A stretch of DNA of 64,000 bases from Pseudomonas grimontii (lineage in GTDB: Bacteria; Pseudomonadota; Gammaproteobacteria; Pseudomonadales; Pseudomonadaceae), in the NCBI RefSeq assembly GCF_007858185.1, contig NZ_VFES01000010.1:124001-188000 (forward strand), written 5' to 3'. Both the position numbers and the translations under genes were made by a program. Below, in pieces: positions 41,280 to 50,748 of this stretch (positions are counted from its first letter, which is position 1; every line of letters starts with the position of its first letter). Below the pieces are notes generated by a model. The model worked only from the letters and a program-made list of their open reading frames with translations, had not been told where the DNA came from and did not search any database.

Positions 41280-42254
41280 TCAGAAGAGTTTCAGCGGTTC
41301 TTCGTTGAGCGCTGAGAGTTGCTCACGCAGCGCCAGCACCTGGTCGCCCCAATACCGCTCGCTGCCGAACCACGGGAAGCTGTGGGGGAACGCCGGGTCA
41401 TCCCAACGCCGTGCCAGCCAGGCGCTGTAGTGCATCAGGCGCAACGCGCGCAGCGGTTCGATCAACGCCAGTTCGCGCGGGTCGAAGTCGTGGAATTCCT
41501 GGTAGCCGTCCATCAGTTCCGACAACTGCCCCAGGCATTCCTGGCGATCACCGGCGAGCATCATCCACAAGTCCTGCACCGCCGGGCCCATGCGGCAGTC
41601 GTCGAGGTCGACGATGTGGAACATCTCATCGCGGCACATCATGTTGCCGGGGTGGCAATCGCCATGCATGCGGATGTTCTTGTGCGGCGTGGCCTTGTAC
41701 ACCTCCTCCACGCGCTTGAGCAGGTCGCGGGCCACGGACTCGTAGGCCGGCAGCAGGCTCTTGGGAATGAAGTTGCCTTCGAGCAGGGTGGTGAGGGAGT
41801 CGTGGCCGAAGTTCTTCACACCCAAGGCTTCGCGGTGTTCGAACGGGCGGGTAGAACCCACGGCGTGCAAGCGGCCGAGTAGCTGGCCGAGACGATAGAG
41901 CTGGTCAAGGTTGCCCGGCTCCGGCGCACGGCCGCCACGGCGGGGGAACAGGGTGAAGCGGAAGCCCGCGTGTTCGAACAGGCTTTCGCCGTTATGAATC
42001 ATCGGCGCGACCACCGGCACTTCGCAGTCGGCCAGCTCGAAGGTGAAACGGTGTTCTTCGAGGATCGCTTCGTTGGTCCAGCGCTGGGGGCGATAGAACT
42101 TGGCGATCAGCGGTTCGGAGTCTTCGATGCCCACCTGATACACGCGGTTTTCGTAGCTGTTGAGCGCCAGAACGCGAGCATCGCTGAGGAAACCGATGCT
42201 TTCGACAGCATCGAGTACCAGGTCGGGTGTGAGGGTTTCAAACGGATGGGCCAT
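41280..42254 (-). CDS. srkA: Stress response kinase SrkA (YihE/RdoA)
   Basis: A 324-aa protein kinase-like enzyme of the APH/choline-kinase fold. The nucleotide loop region has NSYENRVYQVG and the lysine-bearing LIAKFYRPQRW. The catalytic loop is MHGDCHPGNMM and the metal-binding Asp pair is in VDLDDCRMGPAVQDLW. E. coli YihE phosphorylates Ser/Thr residues and counters MazF-mediated death under stress; the same role is plausible here. Length and motifs match throughout. In E. coli it is cotranscribed with dsbA, but no dsbA lies nearby in this window. Confidence 0.92.
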   Translation of the reverse strand: MAHPFETLTPDLVLDAVESIGFLSDARVLALNSYENRVYQVGIEDSEPLIAKFYRPQRWTNEAILEEHRFTFELADCEVPVVAPMIHNGESLFEHAGFRFTLFPRRGGRAPEPGNLDQLYRLGQLLGRLHAVGSTRPFEHREALGVKNFGHDSLTTLLEGNFIPKSLLPAYESVARDLLKRVEEVYKATPHKNIRMHGDCHPGNMMCRDEMFHIVDLDDCRMGPAVQDLWMMLAGDRQECLGQLSELMDGYQEFHDFDPRELALIEPLRALRLMHYSAWLARRWDDPAFPHSFPWFGSERYWGDQVLALREQLSALNEEPLKLF

Positions 42255-42340
42255 GCGAACTCCTGCGCGCAGCAGGGCGCCGCGTCCGGCCGGGTATGGT
42301 AACGCACAAGGCTGGAGATAGGGGGCGAGTTGAGTATCGC

Positions 42341-42425
42341 CATCGGGGGCAAGCCCCCTCCCACACTGGACCGCATTCCTACAGGATAAACGCGGTCACC
42401 TGTGGGAGGGGGCTTGCCCCCGATG
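42341..42425. repeat. REPIN
   Basis: CATCGGGGGCAAGCCCCCTC and its inverse ending GCCCCCGATG. It starts about 8 bases beyond the PhoX stop on the minus strand and lies upstream of srkA. Confidence 0.92.
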
Positions 42426-42433
42426 GCGGCCTA

Positions 42434-44332
42434 TCAGGCGCCGACAATCCCACCATCATCCCGCCGAATCGCCATCACCGACGAACGCGGCTTGCCATTC
42501 GGCAGGTGTTCCGGCCAAGTCGAACCACCGGTTTCGCCTGGGTGCTGAATCCCCACAAACAGGGTTTTCTGATCCGGCGAGAAGCTGATGCCCGTCACCT
42601 CACACGCCACCGGCCCGACCATGAAACGGCGGATTTCCCCGGTGCTCGGGTCGGCGCAGAGCATCTGGTTATTGCCCATGCCGGCAAAGTCGCCGGCGTT
42701 GCTGTAGTCGCCGTCGGTAAGGATCCACAGGCGCCCAGCCTTGTCGAACCCCAGGCCATCGGGGCTGTTGAACATGTTCTGTGGGTTGATGTTCGACGAG
42801 CCGCCTTTTGGCGTGCCGGCATGCACGCCAGGGTTGCCGGCCACCACAAACAGGTCCCAGCTGAAGTCCGCTGCGCCATGGTCATCTGCGTTGGCTTTCC
42901 AGCGCAGGATCTGGCCGTAGACGTTTTTCTCACGCGGATTGGGCCCGCCCACCGGTTGACCATCTTCGCCGCGCTTGGCGTTGTTGGTCAGGGTGCAGTA
43001 GACCTGGCCGTCGGTGGGGCTGACCACGATCCATTCCGGGCGGTCCATGCGTGTGGCTTTCACCACACTGGCGGCCAGGCGTGCGTGGATCAGCACTTCG
43101 GCCTGGCTGGCGAAGCCTGTGCTGGCGTCGATGCCGTTTTTGCCATGGGTCAGCTCTACCCATTGCCCTTTGCCCTTCGGATGATCGGCGTTGCCATCGC
43201 CCGCATCGAAGATGGCCACGTACAAGGTGCCGTGGTCGAGCAGGTCTTTGTTGGCCTTGGGGTTCTTGTGGTTGATCTTGTCGCGGCTGACGAACTTGTA
43301 GATGAACTCGCCGCGTTCATCGTCGCCCATGTACACCACGGCGCGGCCGTCGCGGGTTTGCGCCAATGCGGCGTTCTCGTGCTTGAAACGGCCCAGGGCG
43401 GTGCGTTTGGCTGGGGTGGATTGCGGGTCGAACGGGTCGATTTCCACTACCCAGCCGTGGCGGTTGAGTTCGTTGGGGTTCTTGGCCATGTCGAAACGCG
43501 GGTCGTGCAGGTGCCAGTTGATTTCTTTGCTGGCGGCCACTACGCCGTAGCGTTTCTGCCCGGCATCGAACGCTTGCTGGGGGTTGCTGCTGCCGAAACA
43601 GTCGGTGAAGTTCTCTTCGCAGGTCAGGTAAGTGCCCCATGGGGTCTTGCCGTTGGCGCAGTTCTGGAAGGTACCGAGTACTTTTTTGCCGGACTTGTCA
43701 GCGCTGGTTTTCAACCATTCGTGGCCGGCGGCGGGGCCGCTCAGGCGGATCGGTGAATTGCCGTGGATACGCCGGTTGTAGCGCGAGTCCTGGACGAACT
43801 GCCAGGTATCGCCCTTGCGCCGTACTTCGATCACCGACACGCCTTCGCTGGCCTGGGCCTTGCGCACGTCTTCGGCCGATTGCGGTGCGCCGCCGTGGGC
43901 GTAGAGGTAGCGGTAGTTGGTGTATTCGTTGTTGATCGCCATCAGCGCGCGGTTGTCGTCGCCGGGGAAGGCGAACAGGCTCATGCCGTCATTGTTGTCG
44001 CCGAACTGTTGCTCTTGGGCTTTGGCGGTGCCATTGCCGGACGGGTCGAAGGCCGGGGCGCTTTTGTGCAGCGGCTGTCCCCAGCTGATCAGCACTGAAG
44101 CACTGTAGCCCGGCGGCAGGGTGATGGCGTCGCTGGTGGCTGCGGCGATGCTGGTAAAGCCCAGCAGCGGGCTGGCGGAGGCGACGTTGACGGCCAGGGC
44201 GCTGCGGCTCAGCAGGTTGCCGCCGAGGAACATCGCGGCACCGCACAGAGCGCCGGCACCGATGAAGCGGCGGCGGGTTAGGCCGACCATCTGTTCGAGG
44301 TCGGTGGCTTGGTTTTCTTCTAATAGGCTCAT
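42434..44332 (-). CDS. phoX: PhoX-family alkaline phosphatase/phosphodiesterase, Tat-exported
   Basis: A 632-aa enzyme with a twin-arginine signal: LTRRRFIGAGALCGAAMFLGG at about residues 18-38. The PhoX fold segments include PGYSASVLISWGQPLH, NNDGMSLFAFPGDDNRALMAINNEYTN, GTYLTCEENFTDCFG, VEIDPFDPQSTPAKRTALGRFKHE and MGDDERGEFIYKFVS. The family binds Ca and Fe and releases phosphate from organic esters. Start 44332 (MSLLEENQ) is chosen because it puts the Tat motif at the right distance, with GGGAG upstream; the longer frame has no support. Expression is probably phosphate-controlled, though no clear Pho box was seen. Confidence 0.9.
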   Translation of the reverse strand: MSLLEENQATDLEQMVGLTRRRFIGAGALCGAAMFLGGNLLSRSALAVNVASASPLLGFTSIAAATSDAITLPPGYSASVLISWGQPLHKSAPAFDPSGNGTAKAQEQQFGDNNDGMSLFAFPGDDNRALMAINNEYTNYRYLYAHGGAPQSAEDVRKAQASEGVSVIEVRRKGDTWQFVQDSRYNRRIHGNSPIRLSGPAAGHEWLKTSADKSGKKVLGTFQNCANGKTPWGTYLTCEENFTDCFGSSNPQQAFDAGQKRYGVVAASKEINWHLHDPRFDMAKNPNELNRHGWVVEIDPFDPQSTPAKRTALGRFKHENAALAQTRDGRAVVYMGDDERGEFIYKFVSRDKINHKNPKANKDLLDHGTLYVAIFDAGDGNADHPKGKGQWVELTHGKNGIDASTGFASQAEVLIHARLAASVVKATRMDRPEWIVVSPTDGQVYCTLTNNAKRGEDGQPVGGPNPREKNVYGQILRWKANADDHGAADFSWDLFVVAGNPGVHAGTPKGGSSNINPQNMFNSPDGLGFDKAGRLWILTDGDYSNAGDFAGMGNNQMLCADPSTGEIRRFMVGPVACEVTGISFSPDQKTLFVGIQHPGETGGSTWPEHLPNGKPRSSVMAIRRDDGGIVGA

Positions 44333-44411
44333 CTCAGGCTCCCTGCGGTTTTTGCAGACACCATAAGGAGCGGGCGTGACGAAATTGTTGCAGTTAGAAG
44401 ATCCGCTCGGA

Positions 44412-45182
44412 TTACACCGGCGTGCCGAGCAGTACATTGCTGGGGGCACATTGCACTTGGAGCATCCGGCCTGCGGCGGCGTCGAGGGCCTTGAGCACGG
44501 CGGGCTGCGCCAGGGCACATAAAACCTGGCCATTGGGCAGGGCGATGCGCACCTCGCTGGGGCCGTCCTCGGCGTCGAGAATCGCGTCGACGGTCCCGCT
44601 CATGCAATTGTGTCCAGGTGTTGCAGGTTTATCGAGCGCCAGCAATTCCAGCCAGCCGGCCTTGATCAACGCAACCACTTCCACGCCGATCTCCAGCTCC
44701 AGCCGTTGCGTACTGTCATGGGTGATTTGCGCCGCCAGGGTCAGCCCACCAGCGAGTTGCAAGTGAATCAGGTCGTTGCGGCCATGCTGTTCAATCGCAA
44801 TGACCTGGCCATGCAACTGGTTACGGGCGCTGGTACGCAGCATCAAGCGGCCGAGCAGGTTGAAGTCGCTGGCGGCTTCGTCCGAGCCGAGCACTTCGGC
44901 CTGCAACACTTGCAGGCGTTGATAGAGGCGTAGCACCCGTTCGCCTTCGGCTGTGAGTCGGGCACCGCCGCCGCCCTTGCCGCCGACACTGCGCTCGACC
45001 AAGGGTTTTTGCGCCAGGTTGTTCAGCTCATCAATGGCGTCCCAGGCGGCCTTGTAGCTCAAGCCTGCACTTTTGGCGGCGCGGGTGATGGAGCCCTGCT
45101 CGGCGATATGCCCCAGCAGGGCGATCCGCTGGGGGCGGCGGACAATATGTTGGCTGAGCAAAGTCGGTAGAGACATGGGCAT
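44412..45182 (-). CDS. modE: Molybdate-dependent transcriptional regulator ModE
   Basis: A 256-aa regulator. The N-terminal winged helix-turn-helix (RIALLGHIAEQGSITRAAKSAGLSYKAAWDAIDELNN) is the LysR-like ModE DNA-binding domain, with the glycine-rich turn SVGGKGGGGARLT. Two C-terminal TOBE/Mop-like domains (about 115-185 and 190-256, RTSARNQLHGQVIAIEQHG and HNCMSGTVDAILDAEDG) bind molybdate. There are no modABC transport genes beside it, so it acts in trans. A second in-frame ATG at 45176 is an equally possible start. Confidence 0.88.
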   Translation of the reverse strand: MPMSLPTLLSQHIVRRPQRIALLGHIAEQGSITRAAKSAGLSYKAAWDAIDELNNLAQKPLVERSVGGKGGGGARLTAEGERVLRLYQRLQVLQAEVLGSDEAASDFNLLGRLMLRTSARNQLHGQVIAIEQHGRNDLIHLQLAGGLTLAAQITHDSTQRLELEIGVEVVALIKAGWLELLALDKPATPGHNCMSGTVDAILDAEDGPSEVRIALPNGQVLCALAQPAVLKALDAAAGRMLQVQCAPSNVLLGTPV

Positions 45183-45228
45183 ACGCTGTGTTGGGATGAG
45201 CGGACGTTGCGGCCGCGAGGCATGAGAG

Positions 45229-45966
45229 TCAAGTGCCAGGCTTAGGCGTGCGGGCCAGGCAGTACACGTCCACCTGTTGCGCCCCGGCGTTGATCAATAA
45301 CCGCGCCAGGCTGTGGGCGGTGGCGCCGGTGGTGAGCACGTCGTCCACCAGCGCAAGGTGGCGGCCTTGCACCTGGGCGTCAGGGGCCAGGGCGAAGGCG
45401 TTGAGCAGGTTGCGTTTGCGCGTCCTGGCGTCGAGGTCTTGTTGCGCGACGGTTTCATGAGGGCGTAGCAACAGGTGTTCATCGTAGGGAAGGTTCAGGT
45501 TGGCGCTGAGCCAGCGCGCCAGCATCAGCGCCTGGTTATAGCCCCGTTCACGCAGGCGCCTGCGGGCCATGGGCACCGGCAGCAGAATGTCCGGGCGGGT
45601 GAGTTCGTTGTTGTCGAAGCGATGTTGCAAGTGCTGCCCCAGCAAGCGTCCCAGCATATGCCCGAGGGGCCAGCGTGCCTGGTGCTTGAAGCGACTGATC
45701 AGGGTGTCCACGGGAAAGCTGTAGGTCCAGGGGGCGATCACTTGTTTAAAGGCGGGTGGTTGTTTCAAGCATTGGCCGCAGACCAAACCGTCCATCGGCA
45801 AAGGCAAGGCGCAGACTTCGCAATGCTCCATCAGCCAGGGCAGCTCGGTTTCGCAGACGTTGCAGACGCAGTCGGCTGTTTCAGTCGTCTCGTCGCAGAT
45901 TAAACACTTCTGTATGTTTTTTAACCAGATGTAAACTTCGTGTTTGTATCTTGGTTGACAGTGCAT
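45229..45966 (-). CDS. ComF-family phosphoribosyltransferase-like protein
   Basis: A 245-aa protein. The N-terminal zinc-ribbon-like region has cysteine pairs CLIC, CVCNVC, CEVC and CGQC (residues about 21-75). The C-terminal phosphoribosyltransferase-type domain has VPMARRRLRERGYNQALMLARWL and the PRPP loop LVDDVLTTGATAHSLARLL. ComF proteins take part in DNA uptake in naturally competent bacteria; GntX in E. coli helps use DNA as carbon. It is divergent from bioB with 92 bases between, a conserved arrangement in gammaproteobacteria. Confidence 0.87.
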   Translation of the reverse strand: MHCQPRYKHEVYIWLKNIQKCLICDETTETADCVCNVCETELPWLMEHCEVCALPLPMDGLVCGQCLKQPPAFKQVIAPWTYSFPVDTLISRFKHQARWPLGHMLGRLLGQHLQHRFDNNELTRPDILLPVPMARRRLRERGYNQALMLARWLSANLNLPYDEHLLLRPHETVAQQDLDARTRKRNLLNAFALAPDAQVQGRHLALVDDVLTTGATAHSLARLLINAGAQQVDVYCLARTPKPGT

Positions 45967-46058
45967 GAATCTTCCTTAAATATGCCGAGCATCCGTGTCG
46001 CGCCTGTGGGTATTGCCCTTTCCGCAGCGCTTGCCAAAGCATAATCAAGGAATCGCCC

Positions 46059-47114
46059 ATGAGCGCCAGCACCACCGCCACCTTGCGTCACGATTGGTCC
46101 CTAGCCGAAGTCAAAGCGCTGTTCGTGCAGCCGTTCAATGACCTGTTGTTCCAGGCGCAGACCGTGCACCGCGCGCACTTCGATGCCAACCGTGTACAGG
46201 TGTCGACCCTGCTGTCGATCAAGACCGGCGCCTGCCCGGAAGATTGCAAATATTGTCCGCAGTCGGGCCACTACAACACTGGCCTGGAAAAAGAAAAGCT
46301 GATGGAAGTGCAGAAGGTCCTCGAAGAGGCCGCCCGCGCCAAGGCCATCGGTTCGACCCGTTTCTGCATGGGCGCCGCCTGGAAACACCCGTCGGCCAAA
46401 GACATGCCCTACGTGCTGCAGATGGTCAAAGGCGTAAAGGCCATGGGCCTGGAAACCTGCATGACCCTCGGCCGTCTCGACCAGGACCAGACCGAAGCCC
46501 TGGCCCAGGCCGGCCTCGATTACTACAACCACAACCTCGATACATCGCCGGAGTTCTACGGCTCGATCATCACCACCCGCACCTACAGCGAGCGCCTGCA
46601 AACCCTGGCCTATGTGCGTGATTCGGGGATGAAGATCTGCTCCGGCGGCATCCTTGGCATGGGCGAGTCCCTCGATGACCGCGCCAACCTGCTGATCCAG
46701 TTGGCCAACCTGCCGGAGCATCCGGAGTCGGTGCCGATCAACATGCTGGTGAAAGTCGCCGGTACACCGCTGGAAAACGCCGAGGACATCGACCCGTTCG
46801 ACTTCATCCGCATGCTGGCCGTGGCGCGCATTCTGATGCCGCAATCCCATGTGCGCCTGTCGGCGGGTCGCGAAGCGATGAACGAGCAGATGCAGGCCCT
46901 GGCGTTTTTTGCCGGTGCCAACTCGATCTTCTACGGTGACAAACTGCTGACCACCGCCAACCCGCAGGCCGACAAGGACATGCAACTGTTCTCGCGCCTG
47001 GGCATCCTGCCGGAAGCCCGTGAAGAGCACGCGGATGAAGTGCACCAGGCGGCGATCGAGCAGGCCTTGGTGGAGCAGAAGAGCAGCGAGCAGTTCTACA
47101 ACGCTGCTGTTTGA
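46059..47114 (+). CDS. bioB: Biotin synthase
   Basis: A 351-aa radical SAM enzyme inserting sulfur into dethiobiotin. The SAM cluster cysteines are Cys59, Cys63 and Cys66 in GACPEDCKYCPQS; the second cluster ligands lie in later segments such as RFCMGAAW and LETCMTLG, with Arg in RLSAGREAMNE. AAGGAA precedes the ATG. First gene of the biotin set; a REP doublet separates it from bioF. Confidence 0.97.
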   Translation: MSASTTATLRHDWSLAEVKALFVQPFNDLLFQAQTVHRAHFDANRVQVSTLLSIKTGACPEDCKYCPQSGHYNTGLEKEKLMEVQKVLEEAARAKAIGSTRFCMGAAWKHPSAKDMPYVLQMVKGVKAMGLETCMTLGRLDQDQTEALAQAGLDYYNHNLDTSPEFYGSIITTRTYSERLQTLAYVRDSGMKICSGGILGMGESLDDRANLLIQLANLPEHPESVPINMLVKVAGTPLENAEDIDPFDFIRMLAVARILMPQSHVRLSAGREAMNEQMQALAFFAGANSIFYGDKLLTTANPQADKDMQLFSRLGILPEAREEHADEVHQAAIEQALVEQKSSEQFYNAAV

Positions 47115-47132
47115 TTGAAATGAGTTCCGAAT

Positions 47133-47219
47133 GTGGGAGGGGGCTTGCCCCCGATGAGGGCGGTCCAGTCAGTACATCTACCGACTGATCCACCGTAATC
47201 GGGGGCAGGCCCCTCCCAC
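47133..47219. repeat. REPIN inside the bio cluster (bioB-bioF junction)
   Basis: GTGGGAGGGGGCTTGCCCCC and a slightly diverged inverse GGGGGCAGGCCCCTCCCAC. It fills most of the 140-base gap between bioB and bioF, so the bio operon transcript would carry a strong hairpin, or bioF has its own promoter. Confidence 0.9.
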
Positions 47220-47254
47220 ATTTGACTGAGTGAACCTATTAAACCGAGGCCTGC

Positions 47255-48436
47255 ATGTCTTTTGATCTCTCCGCGCGCCTCGCTGCCCGCCGTGCCGAAC
47301 ACCTTTACCGTCAACGCCCGCTGCTCCAGAGCCCTCAAGGCCCGGAAGTGGTGGTCGACGGCCAACCGCTCCTGGCGTTCTGCAACAACGATTACCTGGG
47401 TCTGGCCAATCACCCGCAAGTGATCGAGGCCTGGCGCGCCGGGGCGGCCCGTTGGGGCGTGGGCGGTGGTGCTTCGCACTTGGTGGTGGGCCATGCCACG
47501 CCGCACCATGAGCTGGAAGAAGCGCTCGCCGACCTCACCGGCCGCCCGCGGGCATTGTTGTTTACTACCGGTTACATGGCCAACCTCGGTGCGGTCACGG
47601 CGTTGGTGGGGCAGGGCGATACGGTGCTGGAAGACCGTCTCAACCATGCCTCGCTGCTGGATGCCGGTTTGCTGTCCGGTGCGCGCTTCAATCGCTACCT
47701 GCACAACGACGCCACCAGCCTGGCCAAGCGCCTGGAGAAAGCCACTGGCAATACGCTGGTGGTCACCGATGGTGTGTTCAGCATGGACGGCGACCTGGCC
47801 GACCTGCCGGCGTTGGCCCGTGAAGCCAGGGCCAAAGGCGCCTGGTTGATGGTGGATGATGCCCATGGCTTTGGTCCGCTCGGTGCTAATGGCGGCGGGA
47901 TCGTCGAGCATTTCGGCTTGAGCCAGGACGACGTGCCGGTCCTGGTCGGCACCCTGGGTAAGGCGTTCGGCACGGCTGGGGCATTTGTGGCAGGCAGTGA
48001 GGATTTGGTCGAAAGCCTGATCCAGTTCGCCCGGCCGTATATCTACACCACCAGCCAACCGCCGGCGCTGGCCTGCGCCACCCTGAAAAGCCTGGAGCTG
48101 CTACGCACCGAACATTGGCGGCGCGAGCACCTCAACCGTCTGATTCGTCAGTTTCGCCAGGGCGCCGAGCAGCTTGGCCTGGACTTGATGGACAGCTTTA
48201 CACCGATCCAGCCGATCCTGATCGGTGACAGTGCCAAAGCCATGCGCCTGTCGCAGATGCTGCGTGAACGCGGCCTGATGGTCACGGCGATCCGCCCGCC
48301 CACCGTACCCGCCGGCAGCGCGCGTTTGCGCGTGACCTTGACCGCAGCCCACAGCGAGGCGCAGGTGCAGCTATTGTTAAACGCATTGGAAGAGTGTTTC
48401 CGCTTGTCTGGTGCCACGGAGCCCGACCATGCGTGA
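47255..48436 (+). CDS. bioF: 8-amino-7-oxononanoate synthase
   Basis: A 393-aa PLP enzyme joining pimeloyl-ACP and alanine. The PLP lysine is Lys236 in LVGTLGKAFGTAG; NNDYLGLANHPQV, GVGGGASHLVVGHATPHHELE and MVDDAHGFGPLG are the alpha-oxoamine synthase signatures. The end overlaps bioH by 8 bases. Confidence 0.96.
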   Translation: MSFDLSARLAARRAEHLYRQRPLLQSPQGPEVVVDGQPLLAFCNNDYLGLANHPQVIEAWRAGAARWGVGGGASHLVVGHATPHHELEEALADLTGRPRALLFTTGYMANLGAVTALVGQGDTVLEDRLNHASLLDAGLLSGARFNRYLHNDATSLAKRLEKATGNTLVVTDGVFSMDGDLADLPALAREARAKGAWLMVDDAHGFGPLGANGGGIVEHFGLSQDDVPVLVGTLGKAFGTAGAFVAGSEDLVESLIQFARPYIYTTSQPPALACATLKSLELLRTEHWRREHLNRLIRQFRQGAEQLGLDLMDSFTPIQPILIGDSAKAMRLSQMLRERGLMVTAIRPPTVPAGSARLRVTLTAAHSEAQVQLLLNALEECFRLSGATEPDHA

Positions 48437-49160
48437 TCGACTGATCTTGCTGCCCGGCTGGGGCCTCGGCGTATCGCCGCTGGAGCCTTTGGCTGCCGCC
48501 TTGCGTGGCCTGGACGAACACCTGCAGGTGCAGATCGAGCCGTTGCCGGCGCTCGATTCCAGCGACCTTGATGAATGGCTCGATGAACTCGACGCCACCC
48601 TGCCTGACAACGCCTGGCTGGGCGGCTGGTCCCTCGGCGGCATGCTCGCCTCCGAACTGGCGGCGCGGCGCGGCGAGCGTTGCTGCGGCTTGCTGACCCT
48701 GGCGAGCAACCCGTGTTTCGTCGCCCACGACGGCTGGCCCCATGCGATGCCCGCCGAGACCTTCGATGCGTTCCTGGCCGGCTGTCACGCCGACTCCCAA
48801 GTCACCCTCAAGCGCTTCGGCTTGTTGTGCGCCAAAGGCGCCGAAGACCCGCGCGGGCTGTCGCGCCTGCTGGTCAGTGGCGCGCCGAATTCAGCGTCCA
48901 GCGTGTTGATGCCCGGTCTGGAATTGCTGGCCCAACTGGACACCCGCGACGCCTTGCTGGCCTATCGCGGCCCACAGTTGCACCTGTTCGCGGGCATGGA
49001 TGGATTGGTGCCCGCGGAAGCCGCCAGCGACCTGCTGGTGTTGCTCCCCGATGTGGAAATCGGCCTGATTGAACAGGCTGGTCACGCTTTTCTTCTGGAA
49101 GATCCCCATGGCGTAGCGGGGGCCATCCAGGCTTTTTTGCATGAGTGCGTCGATGACTGA
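48429..49160 (+). CDS. bioH: Pimeloyl-ACP methyl ester esterase
   Basis: A 243-aa alpha/beta hydrolase that removes the methyl group protecting pimeloyl-ACP methyl ester. The nucleophile is Ser68 in GGWSLGGM, with the acid in LHLFAGMDGLVP and the His in IEQAGHAFLLEDP. The start 48429 (MRDRLILLPGWGLG) overlaps the bioF stop by 8 bases. Its end overlaps bioC by 8 bases. The order bioF-bioH-bioC-bioD is typical for Pseudomonas. Confidence 0.93.
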   Translation: MRDRLILLPGWGLGVSPLEPLAAALRGLDEHLQVQIEPLPALDSSDLDEWLDELDATLPDNAWLGGWSLGGMLASELAARRGERCCGLLTLASNPCFVAHDGWPHAMPAETFDAFLAGCHADSQVTLKRFGLLCAKGAEDPRGLSRLLVSGAPNSASSVLMPGLELLAQLDTRDALLAYRGPQLHLFAGMDGLVPAEAASDLLVLLPDVEIGLIEQAGHAFLLEDPHGVAGAIQAFLHECVDD

Positions 49161-49965
49161 TTTATCCCATCCCTCCCTGCCGGGCGCCTTGCCGGACAAG
49201 CGCCAGGTGGCGGCGTCGTTTTCCCGTGCGGCAGCCAGTTACGACAGCGTCGCCGAGTTGCAGCGAGCGGTGGGGCATGAGCTGCTGGCCCATCTGCCAT
49301 CAGCGTGTACGCCGCGGCGTTGGCTGGATATGGGCTGCGGCACGGGTTATTTCAGCCGTGTGCTGGGTGAGTTGTTGCCCGCCAGCCAAGGTGTGGCGCT
49401 GGATATTGCCGAAGGCATGCTTAACCATGCGCAGCCTTTGGGTGGCGCGCATCATTTTGTCGCGGGTGATGCAGAACGCTTGCCGCTAAAAACTGAGAGC
49501 TTCGAGCTGCTCTTCTCCAGCCTCGCGGTACAGTGGTGTGCGAACTTCGATGCGGTGCTCAGCGAGGCCTATCGCGTGCTGCAACCGGGTGGCGTGCTGG
49601 CGTTCGCCAGTTTGTGCGTCGGCACGCTCGATGAGCTGCGCGAAAGCTGGCGGGCGGCGGATGGCCTGGTGCACGTCAATCGCTTCCGCACCTTTGAGGC
49701 GTACCAGCAGTTGTGCGCGGCCAGTGGTTTGCGCGTGCTCAGCCTGGAGCGGCGTCCCCATGTGCTGCATTACCCGGATGTGCGCAGCCTGACCCATGAA
49801 CTCAAGGCGCTGGGGGCGCACAATCTCAATCCGGGCCGCCCGGGAGGGTTGACGGGCCGTGCGCGGATTGTTGCACTGGTAGACGCCTACGAGCAGTTCC
49901 GTCAGGCCGAGGGACTGCCGGCTACTTATCAAGTGGTGTACGCCGTCCTGGAGAAGCCCCTATGA
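49153..49965 (+). CDS. bioC: Malonyl-ACP O-methyltransferase
   Basis: A 270-aa SAM-dependent methyltransferase that methylates malonyl-ACP to begin pimelate synthesis. Key segments are KRQVAASFSRAAASYDSVAELQR, the SAM motif WLDMGCGTGYFSRVL, VAGDAERLPLKTESFELLFSSLAVQWC and RVLQPGGVLAFAS. The ATG at 49153 (MTDLSHPS) is preferred; an in-frame ATG at 49141 would add four residues, and neither has a strong ribosome site since both lie inside bioH. The stop overlaps bioD by 4 bases. Confidence 0.94.
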   Translation: MTDLSHPSLPGALPDKRQVAASFSRAAASYDSVAELQRAVGHELLAHLPSACTPRRWLDMGCGTGYFSRVLGELLPASQGVALDIAEGMLNHAQPLGGAHHFVAGDAERLPLKTESFELLFSSLAVQWCANFDAVLSEAYRVLQPGGVLAFASLCVGTLDELRESWRAADGLVHVNRFRTFEAYQQLCAASGLRVLSLERRPHVLHYPDVRSLTHELKALGAHNLNPGRPGGLTGRARIVALVDAYEQFRQAEGLPATYQVVYAVLEKPL

Positions 49966-50642
49966 GCGCCGCTTATTTCATCACCGGCACCGATACGGAT
50001 GTCGGCAAGACCACCATCGCCGCAGGCCTGTTGCACGCCGCGCGCCAAACCGGCAAAAGCACCGCGGCTGGAAAACCCGTGGCTTCCGGTTGCGCAGTTA
50101 CGCCCAAGGGCTTGCGCAACGCCGATGCCCTGGCGTTGTTGGCCGAGTGTTCATTGCCGTTGAGTTATGCCGAGGTCAACCCGGTGGCGTTCGAACCCGC
50201 CATCGCCCCCCATCTGGCCGCGCGGGAGGCAGGCGTTGCGCTGACGGTGCAATCGTTGTTGAAACCCATGCAGCAGATCCTGGCGCGACAAGCGGATTTC
50301 ACCCTCATCGAAGGCGCGGGCGGTTGGCGCGTGCCGCTGGCCGATCAGGACAACCTGTCGGACCTGGCCATGGCGCTGCAGTTGCCGGTGATCCTGGTGG
50401 TGGGCGTGCGCCTGGGTTGCATCAGCCATGCCTTGCTCACCGCCGAAGCCATCGCACGGGACGGTTTGTCCTTGGCCGGTTGGGTGGCGAATATCATCGA
50501 CCCCAAGACCTCTCGTCTGGAAGAAAACCTCGCGACCCTGGCCGAACGCTTGCCCGCGCCGTGCCTGGGCCGAGTGCCCAAGCTCAAGCACGCCAGCGCC
50601 GAAGCAGTGGCTGAGCACCTGCAACTGGACCTGCTTGACTGA
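49962..50642 (+). CDS. bioD: Dethiobiotin synthetase
   Basis: A 226-aa ATP-dependent carboxylase closing the ureido ring of dethiobiotin. The P-loop is GTDTDVGKTTIAAGLL; the substrate lysine lies in GKPVASGC, with the IEGAGGWRVPL segment and LSDLAMALQLPVILVVGVRLGCISHALLT. It overlaps bioC by 4 bases and ends the biotin set. About 107 bases separate it from the next gene. Confidence 0.96.
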   Translation: MSAAYFITGTDTDVGKTTIAAGLLHAARQTGKSTAAGKPVASGCAVTPKGLRNADALALLAECSLPLSYAEVNPVAFEPAIAPHLAAREAGVALTVQSLLKPMQQILARQADFTLIEGAGGWRVPLADQDNLSDLAMALQLPVILVVGVRLGCISHALLTAEAIARDGLSLAGWVANIIDPKTSRLEENLATLAERLPAPCLGRVPKLKHASAEAVAEHLQLDLLD

Positions 50643-50748
50643 TTCTGGCTATCGACAAGGCATTATGCCATTAGTGTTTTTGACGGGCTTTTTGCCAGGA
50701 TGTCTGCTTCAATTCAACTTCACGATTCTCTAAAGGCAGGTTAAAGCC

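Noticed and set aside
44333..44400. Pho box upstream of phoX
   Set aside because: CTGCAACAATTTCGTCAC near 44380 has the spacing of two 7-mers but too many mismatches to CTGTCAT repeats.
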